DNA from: Clostridia bacterium
Lineage (GTDB): Bacteria; Bacillota; Clostridia; Oscillospirales; Acutalibacteraceae
Length of the DNA stretch: 29,462 nt
Assembly (NCBI GenBank): GCA_900770255.1
Contig: CAAGJN010000065.1
Coordinates: 1 to 29,462, forward strand
Reading direction: 5' to 3'
Shown: in pieces, positions 23,003-29,462 of the stretch
Layout: each line of letters opens with the position of its first letter
How positions within the stretch are numbered: position 1 is the stretch's first letter
Notes under the pieces: generated by a model
Databases searched by the model: none
What the model saw: only the letters and a program-made list of their open reading frames with translations
Told to the model about the DNA's origin: nothing
Program-made: the position numbers and the translations under genes

Positions 23003-24604
23003 TTATTTGAGATTATCGACCGCGGCGCGCTCGATGGCAAAACCGGCGACATAACGCTTCATATAAGCTTTAAAGCCCTCCACGTCGTCGGGATCGGGCG
23101 ATACGCTGCTGCCGATCATGCCGCTGAATGCTCTGTTCTCCAGAAACTCGTCGAGTGTCTCGCCGTCTGCCTTGTTTCTCATGTAAGAAGTAAGCAGCGC
23201 TATACCCCACGCGCCGCCTTCGCCTGCGGTTGACATAACAGCTACGGGCGTCTCAAGCACAGCGGCCATGAGACGCTGACCTACTACGGGGGTCTTAAAC
23301 AGTCCGCCGTGTCCGAGCAGACGGTCTACGCGCACGAGCTCCTTTTCCGTAAGGATGTTCATGCCGAATTTGAGTGTTGCCATAGCTGAGAAAAGTATTG
23401 CGCGGGCGAAGTTTGCAAGGTTCATATTGCTGTCCGGCAGTTTTGCAAACAGCGGCCGGCCGGCCTCAAAGCCGGTGGTATGTTCGCCCGAATAGTAGTT
23501 ATATGAGAGAAGTCCTCCGCAGTCCGGGTCGCCCTCAAGAGCCTTGTTGTAGAATGTATCATAGAGCTTCGGCACATCGACGCTGCCGGTCATGAGCGTC
23601 ACAGTCTCCCTGAGAAGCCCTATCCATGAGTCAAGATCAGTTGTGCAGTTGTTGCAATGCACCATAGCAACAGGGCTTCCGGCCGGAGTTGTGACCATGT
23701 CTATCTCCGGATACACCTTTGACAGAGGTTTTTCGAGCACGATCATTGCAAAAACCGATGTGCCTGCCGAAACGTTGCCTGTCCGCTGAGCGACGCTGTT
23801 TGTCGCGACCATTCCTGTGCCCGCATCGCCCTCAGGCGGGCAGAACGGGATGCCGGCCTTCAGCTTGCCGGAGGGATCGAGCAGCTTTGCGCCCTCCTCG
23901 GTAAGACAGCCCGCAGGCTCTCCGGCTGTCATAACATGCGGCAGAATATCTCGCAGTTTCCAGGAGTAACCCTTGCAGGCTATTCTTGCATTGAATTTAT
24001 CGATCATCGTCGAGTCAAAGTCGTGCGCTGCGCTGTCTATCGGGAACATGCCCGACGCCTCTCCTATGCCGATCACTCTCTCACCCGTCAGCATCCAATG
24101 GACATAGCCTGCAAGCGTAGTCATAAAGTCGATATCCTTGACGTGCTCTTCTCCGTTTAGGATGGCGCGGTCAAGATGAGCGATGCTCCAACGCTGAGGA
24201 ATATTGAACCCGAACAGTTCTGACAGCTCGGCAGCGGAACGCTCTGTAACGGTATTTCTCCATGTTCTGAAATCAGCAAGCTGTCTGCCTTCGCTGTCAA
24301 ACACGAGATATCCGTGCATCATACCTGAGACGCCCATAGCGCCGACAGTAGTCAGCTCCACGCCGTATTTCTCCTCGACATCCTTTGCAAGGCTCGCATA
24401 GCAATCGCGCATGCCAGTCCAGACGTCGCTGAGGCTATATGTCCAGATGCCGTTTTCAAGCCTGTTCTCCCACGAGTGGCCGCCGGACGCGATAACGTTG
24501 TTGTTTTCGTCGATAAGTATCCCCTTTATTCTTGTTGAACCGAGCTCTATACCGAGCGACGTTTTTCCGGCAAGAACGGATTTTCTTATTTTTTCAGTAT
24601 TCAT
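23003..24604 (-). CDS. FGGY-family carbohydrate kinase (xylulokinase-like)
   Basis: A 533-residue ATP-dependent sugar kinase of the actin-like ASKHA fold. The N-terminal phosphate motif reads SLGIELGSTRIKG (16-28), with Glu where many relatives have Asp. The catalytic-base motif is EGDAGTGM (about 264-271), and the FGGY ATP-site part includes GHGGLFKTP and AGEGGAWGIALL near 430-475. Length fits the ~530-residue clostridial group often annotated as xylulokinase or ribulokinase; the true sugar cannot be told here. GAGGTG is the ribosome site and a possible -10 is at 24648-24653. It is transcribed away from the fructokinase gene. Confidence 0.88.
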   Translation of the reverse strand: MNTEKIRKSVLAGKTSLGIELGSTRIKGILIDENNNVIASGGHSWENRLENGIWTYSLSDVWTGMRDCYASLAKDVEEKYGVELTTVGAMGVSGMMHGYLVFDSEGRQLADFRTWRNTVTERSAAELSELFGFNIPQRWSIAHLDRAILNGEEHVKDIDFMTTLAGYVHWMLTGERVIGIGEASGMFPIDSAAHDFDSTMIDKFNARIACKGYSWKLRDILPHVMTAGEPAGCLTEEGAKLLDPSGKLKAGIPFCPPEGDAGTGMVATNSVAQRTGNVSAGTSVFAMIVLEKPLSKVYPEIDMVTTPAGSPVAMVHCNNCTTDLDSWIGLLRETVTLMTGSVDVPKLYDTFYNKALEGDPDCGGLLSYNYYSGEHTTGFEAGRPLFAKLPDSNMNLANFARAILFSAMATLKFGMNILTEKELVRVDRLLGHGGLFKTPVVGQRLMAAVLETPVAVMSTAGEGGAWGIALLTSYMRNKADGETLDEFLENRAFSGMIGSSVSPDPDDVEGFKAYMKRYVAGFAIERAAVDNLK

Positions 24605-24647
24605 GGAGCACCTCTTTCGATTTATTTAAGCAAGAAAATTTTAGCAC

Positions 24648-24653
24648 ATTATA
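24648..24653 (-). promoter_or_regulatory. Possible -10 element of the FGGY kinase gene
   Basis: TATAAT on the minus strand, 44 bp upstream of the ATG. The -35 region 17 bp further (GGATTT) is a poor match, so an activator may be needed, or the call is wrong. Confidence 0.35.
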
Positions 24654-24695
24654 CTAAAAAATGAAAGAGAAAATCCTAAAGTATTCCTTTTTATA

Positions 24696-24724
24696 TTGAT
24701 TTGAAACGGTATTTATGTTACTAT
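24696..24724 (+). promoter_or_regulatory. Possible promoter of the fructokinase gene
   Basis: TTGATT (24696-24701), 17 bp, TACTAT (24719-24724). The leader would be about 100 nt and contains GCCGT-N7-ACGGC (24741-24757), which may be an operator or a small hairpin. The rest of the 230-bp divergent gap shows nothing clear. Confidence 0.45.
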
Positions 24725-24834
24725 TACGAAAATTCAACTTGCCGTGAGCAAAACGGCGTATATTTTCTTTGAATACATATTAAACGCTCTGCTGCACAGA
24801 ATAAAATCATAAATTTGAAAAGGCGGTAGCATAA

Positions 24835-25800
24835 ATGTTTGACGTCACTGCTATAGGCGAGCTGCTGATAGATCTTGTACAGACCGGGTCGTCGGATATA
24901 GGCTCGCCGATATTTGAAGCGAATCCCGGCGGCGCGCCGTGCAACGTGCTGGCTATGCTCAATAAGCTCGGCCGCCGAACGGCGTTTATAGGCAAAGTCG
25001 GCGATGATATATTCGGTCGCAGACTTGAAAGCACCGTCGGTAGCATCGGCATAAATACTGACGGTTTGCTGATAGACAAAAATGTACGCACAACACTCGC
25101 ATTTGTGGAGACCGACGCTCTCGGAGACCGCAGTTTTTCTTTTTATCGCTCGCCGGGCGCCGACATGATGCTGACTGCCGACGAAATAAACACGGAGCTT
25201 ATAGAGAAGAGTAAAGTTTTACATTTCGGCACGCTGTCCATGACACATTCCGCGCCGGAAGAAGCAACGCGCCGTGCAATAGAAACGGCTAAGCTAAGCG
25301 GAGATATTATTTCGTTCGATCCCAATCTGCGCCCGCCGCTGTGGGACGATCAAAAGCGGGCAAAGAGCAAGATGGACTACGGCTGTTCAGTCAGCGACAT
25401 AGTAAAAATCGAGGTCGGTGAGCTGAGCTTTCTGACCGGCTGCGAGGATCCCGAAAAAGCAGTTGTGCTTTTCCAAAACAGATACCCGGAGGTTAAGCTG
25501 CTCACGGTCACAGCGGGCAGAAAAGGCAGCAGGGCTTATTATAAGAATCGTTTTGCCGAAGCGCCGACATTTCTGAATGTCAAAACAATAGACACTACCG
25601 GAGCGGGTGATACTTTCTGCGCCTGCTGCATTGACAGCTTTCTAAAGCATACCGGGCAGGATATGACCGAGTTTGAGTTGCGAAATATGCTTGTTTTCGC
25701 CAACGCCGCAGCCTCGCTCGTCACCTGCCGCAAGGGAGCACTGCTCTCAATGCCGGATGTTGAAGACGTAAAAAAACTCATTGAGGAGGAAAATATATGA
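24835..25800 (+). CDS. Fructokinase-like PfkB/ribokinase-family sugar kinase
   Basis: A 321-residue ATP-dependent kinase of the PfkB superfamily. The first PfkB signature region has EANPGGAPCNVLAMLNKLG (28-46) and VGDDIFGR; the second signature is DTTGAGDTF (about 260-268), whose Asp is the catalytic base. The N-terminus FDVTAIGELLIDLV and the lid residues match bacterial fructokinases (ScrK-like), though closely related ribokinase-family specificities cannot be excluded. AAGGCGG precedes the ATG. Its end overlaps the next gene by ATGA, so the two form one transcription unit. Confidence 0.9.
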   Translation: MFDVTAIGELLIDLVQTGSSDIGSPIFEANPGGAPCNVLAMLNKLGRRTAFIGKVGDDIFGRRLESTVGSIGINTDGLLIDKNVRTTLAFVETDALGDRSFSFYRSPGADMMLTADEINTELIEKSKVLHFGTLSMTHSAPEEATRRAIETAKLSGDIISFDPNLRPPLWDDQKRAKSKMDYGCSVSDIVKIEVGELSFLTGCEDPEKAVVLFQNRYPEVKLLTVTAGRKGSRAYYKNRFAEAPTFLNVKTIDTTGAGDTFCACCIDSFLKHTGQDMTEFELRNMLVFANAAASLVTCRKGALLSMPDVEDVKKLIEEENI

Positions 25801-26600
25801 GTGACCTTTATAATTCAATTTGTTTGACGCAGGCGGCCGCGACCTTCACACGCGCGCTCGGAGTCAGCGCTCCGGACGGCGCCGCAGAGCCGTATAGCGC
25901 CGTGCTCGAAAAGCTGCACGCCGAGTTCAGTGACATCGGCGCGGACAGAGTCTTTATATATAACCCGGATGCGGTTGCGCTGTGGATCTTTCAGAAATAT
26001 ACAAAGCTGTTTGATCCGGCAATGCTCAGGACACAGCTCCAGCTCCCCGTGCTTTCCGTCATGCCGAGCGTAACTCCTGTCTGCTTTGCATCTATGTATT
26101 CCGGAGTTATGCCGTCGGTACACGGAATAATGAGATATGAGAAGCCAGTGCTTAAAATTACGACTGTTTTTGATGTTCTGTCCGCCGCAGGAAAGCGCTG
26201 CGCTATCGTGTCTACGGAAGGCGACAGCATATCAAAGATCTTCCTTGAACGCAGCATTGACTATTACATATATTCCACGGTTGATGAGTGCAACGAAAAA
26301 GCCATGCAGCTCATAGACGCTGATGAATATGACTTTATCACGCTCTATAACGGCAATTATGACAGCGAGATGCACCGGTGGTCGCCCGAGGGAGATCAAT
26401 CTATGGCGGCGCTGAAAGACAATATCGAGGCATTTTCGGCAATATACGATGCAATTAAAGAGAAGTGGAGCGGCCATAGAACGCTGTTGGGCTTTTGTCC
26501 CGACCATGGGTGCCACGAGATCGACGGAGGTCTCGGCAGTCACGGCTTAGATATGCAGGAAGACATGAATATAATACACATGTTCTCCTTCATAAAATAA
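25797..26600 (+). CDS. Alkaline-phosphatase-superfamily protein (type I phosphodiesterase-like)
   Basis: A 267-residue protein, shorter than most family members, with the type I phosphodiesterase/nucleotide pyrophosphatase pattern. YNPDAVALWIF (about 60-70) gives the first metal Asp, and SVTPVCFASMYSG (about 86-98) the nucleophile Thr in the place where relatives have PTxTFPNH. MPSVHGI, NYDSEMHRWSPEGD (Asp and His ligands), CPDHGCHE and GSHG follow. All expected metal ligands are there in some form, so it should be active on a phosphate ester. No signal peptide or membrane helix is seen, so it is cytoplasmic. GAGGAGG and an ATGA overlap couple it to the fructokinase. The true substrate is unknown; a phosphosugar or nucleotide-sugar is a guess from its neighbour. 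Confidence 0.75.
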   Translation: MSDLYNSICLTQAAATFTRALGVSAPDGAAEPYSAVLEKLHAEFSDIGADRVFIYNPDAVALWIFQKYTKLFDPAMLRTQLQLPVLSVMPSVTPVCFASMYSGVMPSVHGIMRYEKPVLKITTVFDVLSAAGKRCAIVSTEGDSISKIFLERSIDYYIYSTVDECNEKAMQLIDADEYDFITLYNGNYDSEMHRWSPEGDQSMAALKDNIEAFSAIYDAIKEKWSGHRTLLGFCPDHGCHEIDGGLGSHGLDMQEDMNIIHMFSFIK

Positions 26601-26605
26601 GACGA

Positions 26606-26633
26606 GCACCGCAGTGAACTGCGGTGCATTTTT
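26606..26633 (+). terminator. Intrinsic terminator after the fructokinase operon
   Basis: GCACCGCAG (26606-26614) and CTGCGGTGC (26619-26627) form a perfect 9-bp stem with a TGAA loop, followed by ATTTTTATT. It lies between two convergent genes and may also serve the minus strand weakly. Confidence 0.88.
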
Positions 26634-26634
26634 A

Positions 26635-27759
26635 TTATAAGTTGAAGCCTGTAAAAAATTTATATGCGGCATAGCCCAAAATAATTATACCGAGAGTTAT
26701 TCCTACCTTTATGAGTATTGGCTTTACTGCGCGCGGGCTGGTCGGTGCGTGAGTATAAACAAACTCCTGAACCGGCGTTTTGATCTTTGTTCCGCAGAGC
26801 TCCCCGAACGTAGCGGTGTAGGTCTTATACTCACGCGGCGAATTCTCATCGAGCTCGAATATACGCACTCCCCTATTCTCTCCGGGTCCGTAGACGTTAA
26901 AGCCGGCACCCTGAGTATAGCCTAAATCTACGCCTTTATAGTTGACAACAAAGCTGTTGTTGTGATCGTGACCGACAAAGATCCCGAGCACGTCGCCCTT
27001 TTCGCTCATTGCCTCAAACTCGCCGGTGTTGACATCGGGTGAAGCCGGCGACTCAAGCATAAAGCCTCCCGCGGCTTTTGTCTCGTCCCTGAGCACAAAA
27101 TATTCATTTTCATGCACGCCGTATGCCGGGACTGCGCCCTTTGTTCTTTTAGGTACCTTTTGGATGACGTCGAAAAACTCCGGGACAGGAATATGCTGAA
27201 ACACAAGGGACGGCAAGTAGTCTCCGTTTTCACTTTTCAGCTCATCGCGGCGCTTAACATACCAGTCTATCTGCTTTTTTTCAACCGGAGCGTAACCTGC
27301 GCCGTCCTTAGCCTTGCCGTGGGAGTCGATGATATAGAGCCCGAATACCGGTCTGTCTGAGTCATGCGAGTATATCTGAATATCAGCAGTACCGACATCT
27401 TTTTTGCTTCTCAGATTTCCGCTGAGAAAAGTCGGATATTTTGCATAGAACTTGTATTGTTCTATATTGTCGATCCCGACCTGCGCGTCATGGTTGCCGT
27501 AGGTCACCATAAAAGGTATATTTCGGCTTGCAACGGGTTCGACGAGCACCTCTATCGTTTTTTCAACTATCTTCGGGTTTTTCTTAAACTTTTTGGAATA
27601 GCCCTTTATCTGATCTCCGGTATATATGACCAGATCGGGTTTTTCGCGTTCGAGCGCCGCATTGATAAGGCTCAGCGTATCGGGCGACACCTCCGGGATC
27701 TCCTGCGTATCAGCTATCTGCATTATCTTAAACTTATGATTGCTGTTAAATCTGAGCAT
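26635..27759 (-). CDS. Calcineurin-like metallophosphoesterase with C-terminal membrane anchor
   Basis: A 374-residue protein of the dinuclear-metal phosphoesterase superfamily, closest in look to the Dcr2-type branch. Motifs: IMQIADTQ (about 12-19), YTGDQ (about 45-49), TYGNHDAQ (about 85-92), FQHIPVPE and VGHDHNN. There is no signal peptide, but a hydrophobic segment near 347-366 (ILIKVGITLGIIILGYAAY) followed by KFFTG makes it look tail-anchored, with the catalytic part facing the cytoplasm. AAAGGAG is the ribosome site and a 17-bp-spaced promoter is at 27821-27849. Substrate unknown. It is convergent to the fructokinase operon and divergent from the sugar symporter. Confidence 0.85.
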   Translation of the reverse strand: MLRFNSNHKFKIMQIADTQEIPEVSPDTLSLINAALEREKPDLVIYTGDQIKGYSKKFKKNPKIVEKTIEVLVEPVASRNIPFMVTYGNHDAQVGIDNIEQYKFYAKYPTFLSGNLRSKKDVGTADIQIYSHDSDRPVFGLYIIDSHGKAKDGAGYAPVEKKQIDWYVKRRDELKSENGDYLPSLVFQHIPVPEFFDVIQKVPKRTKGAVPAYGVHENEYFVLRDETKAAGGFMLESPASPDVNTGEFEAMSEKGDVLGIFVGHDHNNSFVVNYKGVDLGYTQGAGFNVYGPGENRGVRIFELDENSPREYKTYTATFGELCGTKIKTPVQEFVYTHAPTSPRAVKPILIKVGITLGIIILGYAAYKFFTGFNL

Positions 27760-27820
27760 AGGTCATACTCCTTTCAGGTTTCGGTTTCATCTTTCGCCCT
27801 TATAACTGCCTTACAACTAT

Positions 27821-27849
27821 ATATTATCATCTGCCAACCTGTTTTTCAA
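27821..27849 (-). promoter_or_regulatory. Sigma-A promoter of the metallophosphoesterase gene
   Basis: Minus strand TTGAAA (27844-27849), 17 bp, TAATAT (27821-27826). It lies back to back with the symporter promoter at 27870-27898, 20 bp apart. Confidence 0.55.
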
Positions 27850-27869
27850 TCTATTTTGTTTTTTTACCC

Positions 27870-27898
27870 TTGACGAGCGGTTTAATTTGAATTAATAT
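27870..27898 (+). promoter_or_regulatory. Sigma-A promoter of the GPH symporter gene
   Basis: TTGACG (27870-27875), 17 bp, TAATAT (27893-27898), 33 bp upstream of the ATG. Confidence 0.6.
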
Positions 27899-27931
27899 TA
27901 TGTTTATAGACCATTCTAAGGATGTGAATAC

Positions 27932-29356
27932 ATGAAAGAGAAAACAAAAAAGAAAAAATCCGGCGGCATATCCTGGATATTCAGTTATTTGGGCTTCGGC
28001 GTCGGCGCAATAGGTATGGATCTGAGCTACGGTCTGTTTAACTCGTTTCTTACAAAATACCTGACCGATATTCTGCTTATCAACTCGATATTCCTGCTGA
28101 TTGTTCCCACGCTTGCGCGTATCTGGGACGGCATCAATGATCCGATGATGGGTACAATAGTTGACAACACAAAATCAAAACTCGGTAAATTCCGTCCCTG
28201 GATAATGTGCGGCGCGGTGCTCAACGCAATCGCGCTCACTCTCCTCTTTACAAACCCGGGCTTTGAGGTCAGCAGCACCTCAGTCAATATCAAGCTATAT
28301 ATATACGCCGCGGTAATGTATGTGCTCTGGGGTATGACAAACACAATGATCGATATTCCCTATTGGTCAATGGTTCCGGCTCTCACGAGTGATCCCCAGA
28401 AGCGAAATGTTGTCTCTGCCATCCCGCGCTTTTTCTCAGGCTTCGGCCAGATAATCGTCAGCGTGTTCACAGTTCAGATGGTGGCGCTTCTTGGCAAGGG
28501 CAACGACTCCGTGGGCTACAGCCGCTGGGCGATGATCGCCGGAATCGTGCTTATAATCGGCGCTTTTATCACCGTCTCAACAACCCGCGAGCGCGGTTCG
28601 CTGCCGCCGAAAGAAAAGTTTACTCTGAAGAAGGCATTTCATACCGTCAAGTCAAACGATCAGTTGCTTGTCTTTATGCTCACGGCTCTGCTGTTTAATA
28701 CGGGCTGGTATATCACAAATGCTATGGGCATCTATTTCTTCGACAACGTCATGGGCAACAAGTCGCTGCTCTCATATTTTGCCGCCATCGGCGGCGTCGG
28801 CCAGGCGCTTGGCCTGTTCCTGCTGCCTGTTCTCTCAAAGAAATTCACCCGCCGCAGAGTCATTCAGGGCGCTATGATCATGACAGTTATAGGCTATATC
28901 GGCATGTTCATCTTCGGGCCTGTGCTCCTCTCGTCAAACTCGGCAATGTTTATCCCGTTCGCTCTGTTTGCGCTGATCGGCTGCATGGGTATCGGCTGCA
29001 TATTTGTTTCGCAGACCGTTATGCTCGCCGATATAGTCGATTACGGCGAATACAAGCTCGGCTATCGTTCAGAATCGATAGTTTTCTCGATGAAGGGATT
29101 CCTGCAGAAGCTCGCCTATACGATTCAGTCGATAGTTATCGCGCTCGGTCTCCGTTTCTCTCACTATGATGCGACGCTTCCCGTTCAGACTGAGCTGACA
29201 AAGAACACTATCTCAACCATGATGTTTATTATTCCGCCTATTTTCGTCGTATTTTCACTGATTATCTTTACCGGAAAATATAAGCTTCACGGCGAGCTTT
29301 CGGACAAGGTCAACGAGTTTATAATGAATAGAAAATCAAAGGAAGAAGCTGAATAA
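27932..29356 (+). CDS. GPH-family sugar:cation symporter (MFS)
   Basis: A 474-residue 12-helix transporter of the glycoside-pentoside-hexuronide:cation symporter family, related to MelB. The family signature RIWDGINDPMMGTIVDNTKS (about 64-83) is followed by KLGKFRPWIMCG, holding the conserved Asp cation-site residues and the cytoplasmic loop. A second conserved part near the centre (CIFVSQTVMLADIVDYGEYK) is also typical. It probably brings in a glycoside or pentose with H+ or Na+; the sugar is unknown, but the nearby FGGY kinase and fructokinase make a link to sugar phosphorylation plausible. AAGGATGTG precedes the ATG. No terminator is visible before the insertion-sequence-like end that starts 28 bp after the stop. 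Confidence 0.9.
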   Translation: MKEKTKKKKSGGISWIFSYLGFGVGAIGMDLSYGLFNSFLTKYLTDILLINSIFLLIVPTLARIWDGINDPMMGTIVDNTKSKLGKFRPWIMCGAVLNAIALTLLFTNPGFEVSSTSVNIKLYIYAAVMYVLWGMTNTMIDIPYWSMVPALTSDPQKRNVVSAIPRFFSGFGQIIVSVFTVQMVALLGKGNDSVGYSRWAMIAGIVLIIGAFITVSTTRERGSLPPKEKFTLKKAFHTVKSNDQLLVFMLTALLFNTGWYITNAMGIYFFDNVMGNKSLLSYFAAIGGVGQALGLFLLPVLSKKFTRRRVIQGAMIMTVIGYIGMFIFGPVLLSSNSAMFIPFALFALIGCMGIGCIFVSQTVMLADIVDYGEYKLGYRSESIVFSMKGFLQKLAYTIQSIVIALGLRFSHYDATLPVQTELTKNTISTMMFIIPPIFVVFSLIIFTGKYKLHGELSDKVNEFIMNRKSKEEAE

Positions 29357-29383
29357 ATCAGCTGAAAAAGCAGCACCACGGTC

Positions 29384-29462
29384 TGAAGTGACCCCAAAAA
29401 GTTAGACAATATTTTGAAGTAAAAAATTGATTAAGCAGAGCTTGTAAAATAAAGTGTGTAAG
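29384..29462 (+). mobile_element. Probable left end of an IS3-family insertion sequence, cut by the window edge
   Basis: TGAAGTGACCCC at 29384-29395 followed by AAAAAGTTAGACA closely resembles the terminal inverted repeat of many IS3-family elements (TG...ACCCC, AAAGTTAGACA), recalled from memory. The remaining 50 bases have no long ORF, consistent with the short lead before the orfA of such elements. The transposase lies outside the window. Confidence 0.55.

Noticed and set aside
24701..24716. Catabolite-control (cre) site at TTGAAACGGTATTTAT
   Set aside because: Only the left half resembles cre; the right half lacks the needed symmetry. Not strong enough to list.
1..29462. CRISPR arrays, tRNA or rRNA genes, toxin-antitoxin or phage-defence clusters
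   Set aside because: None seen on reading both strands; the only repeats are the short ones listed.

Overview
The window reads as chromosomal DNA of an endospore-forming, low-to-mid GC Firmicute of the class Clostridia, probably a gut anaerobe related to Oscillospirales or Ruminococcaceae. Support comes from the spoIIGA-sigE pair, spoIIM and a ylmC-type sporulation gene, a tyrosyl T-box leader, anaerobic ferredoxin-linked IorAB enzymes, strong AGGAGG-type ribosome sites and sigma-A promoters. No tRNA, rRNA, CRISPR array or complete transposon was seen. The genus assignment is inference.

Layout. 1-1027: a FemAB-type peptidoglycan bridge transferase (minus strand, cut by the window edge). 1028-1443: two divergent promoters and a tyrosine T-box leading into tyrS. 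2687-5674: trkA-trkH potassium uptake genes. 5702-7950: an orphan HlyD-like membrane fusion protein followed closely by an Sfp-type phosphopantetheinyl transferase. 7967-9050: yajC and a TIGR04086 (YrzE-like) membrane protein. 9050-11834: metG-tatD with an ATGA overlap. 11835-13604: a Xer-type tyrosine recombinase preceded by a perfect 13-bp inverted repeat with a 6-bp centre (a dif-like shape), convergent with spoIIM; the two stop codons overlap. 13754-20913: a seven-kilobase minus-strand operon, Na+/solute symporter - paaK - iorA - iorB - paaK - ACT protein, with a textbook promoter at one end and tandem terminators at the other. 20920-22917: the sporulation cluster spoIIGA - sigE - ylmC, with a 21-bp-spaced promoter of the Spo0A-activated kind. 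22952-29356: a sugar region with a FGGY kinase, a divergent fructokinase plus an alkaline-phosphatase-superfamily protein, a C-terminally membrane-anchored metallophosphoesterase, and a GPH-family sugar symporter. 29384-29462: what looks like the first bases of an IS3-family insertion sequence.

How the parts work together. The symporter/PaaK/IorAB/ACT operon is best read as an aryl-acid module: either aryl pyruvates from aromatic amino acids are oxidised to arylacetyl-CoA, or, in reverse, arylacetates are imported, activated and reductively carboxylated to aromatic amino acid precursors. The sporulation genes give a consistent chain: Spo0A-type promoter, SpoIIGA and pro-SigE, then a possible SigE-type promoter at spoIIM. 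The right-hand sugar genes suggest uptake and phosphorylation of free sugars.

No wholly new defence or mobile system is evident. The most unusual items are the 137-bp spoIIGA/sigE overlap next to a T7 tract that could shift spoIIGA onto a normal stop, two terminator hairpins whose 3' arm is the ribosome site of the next gene, and the dif-like palindrome beside the recombinase gene.
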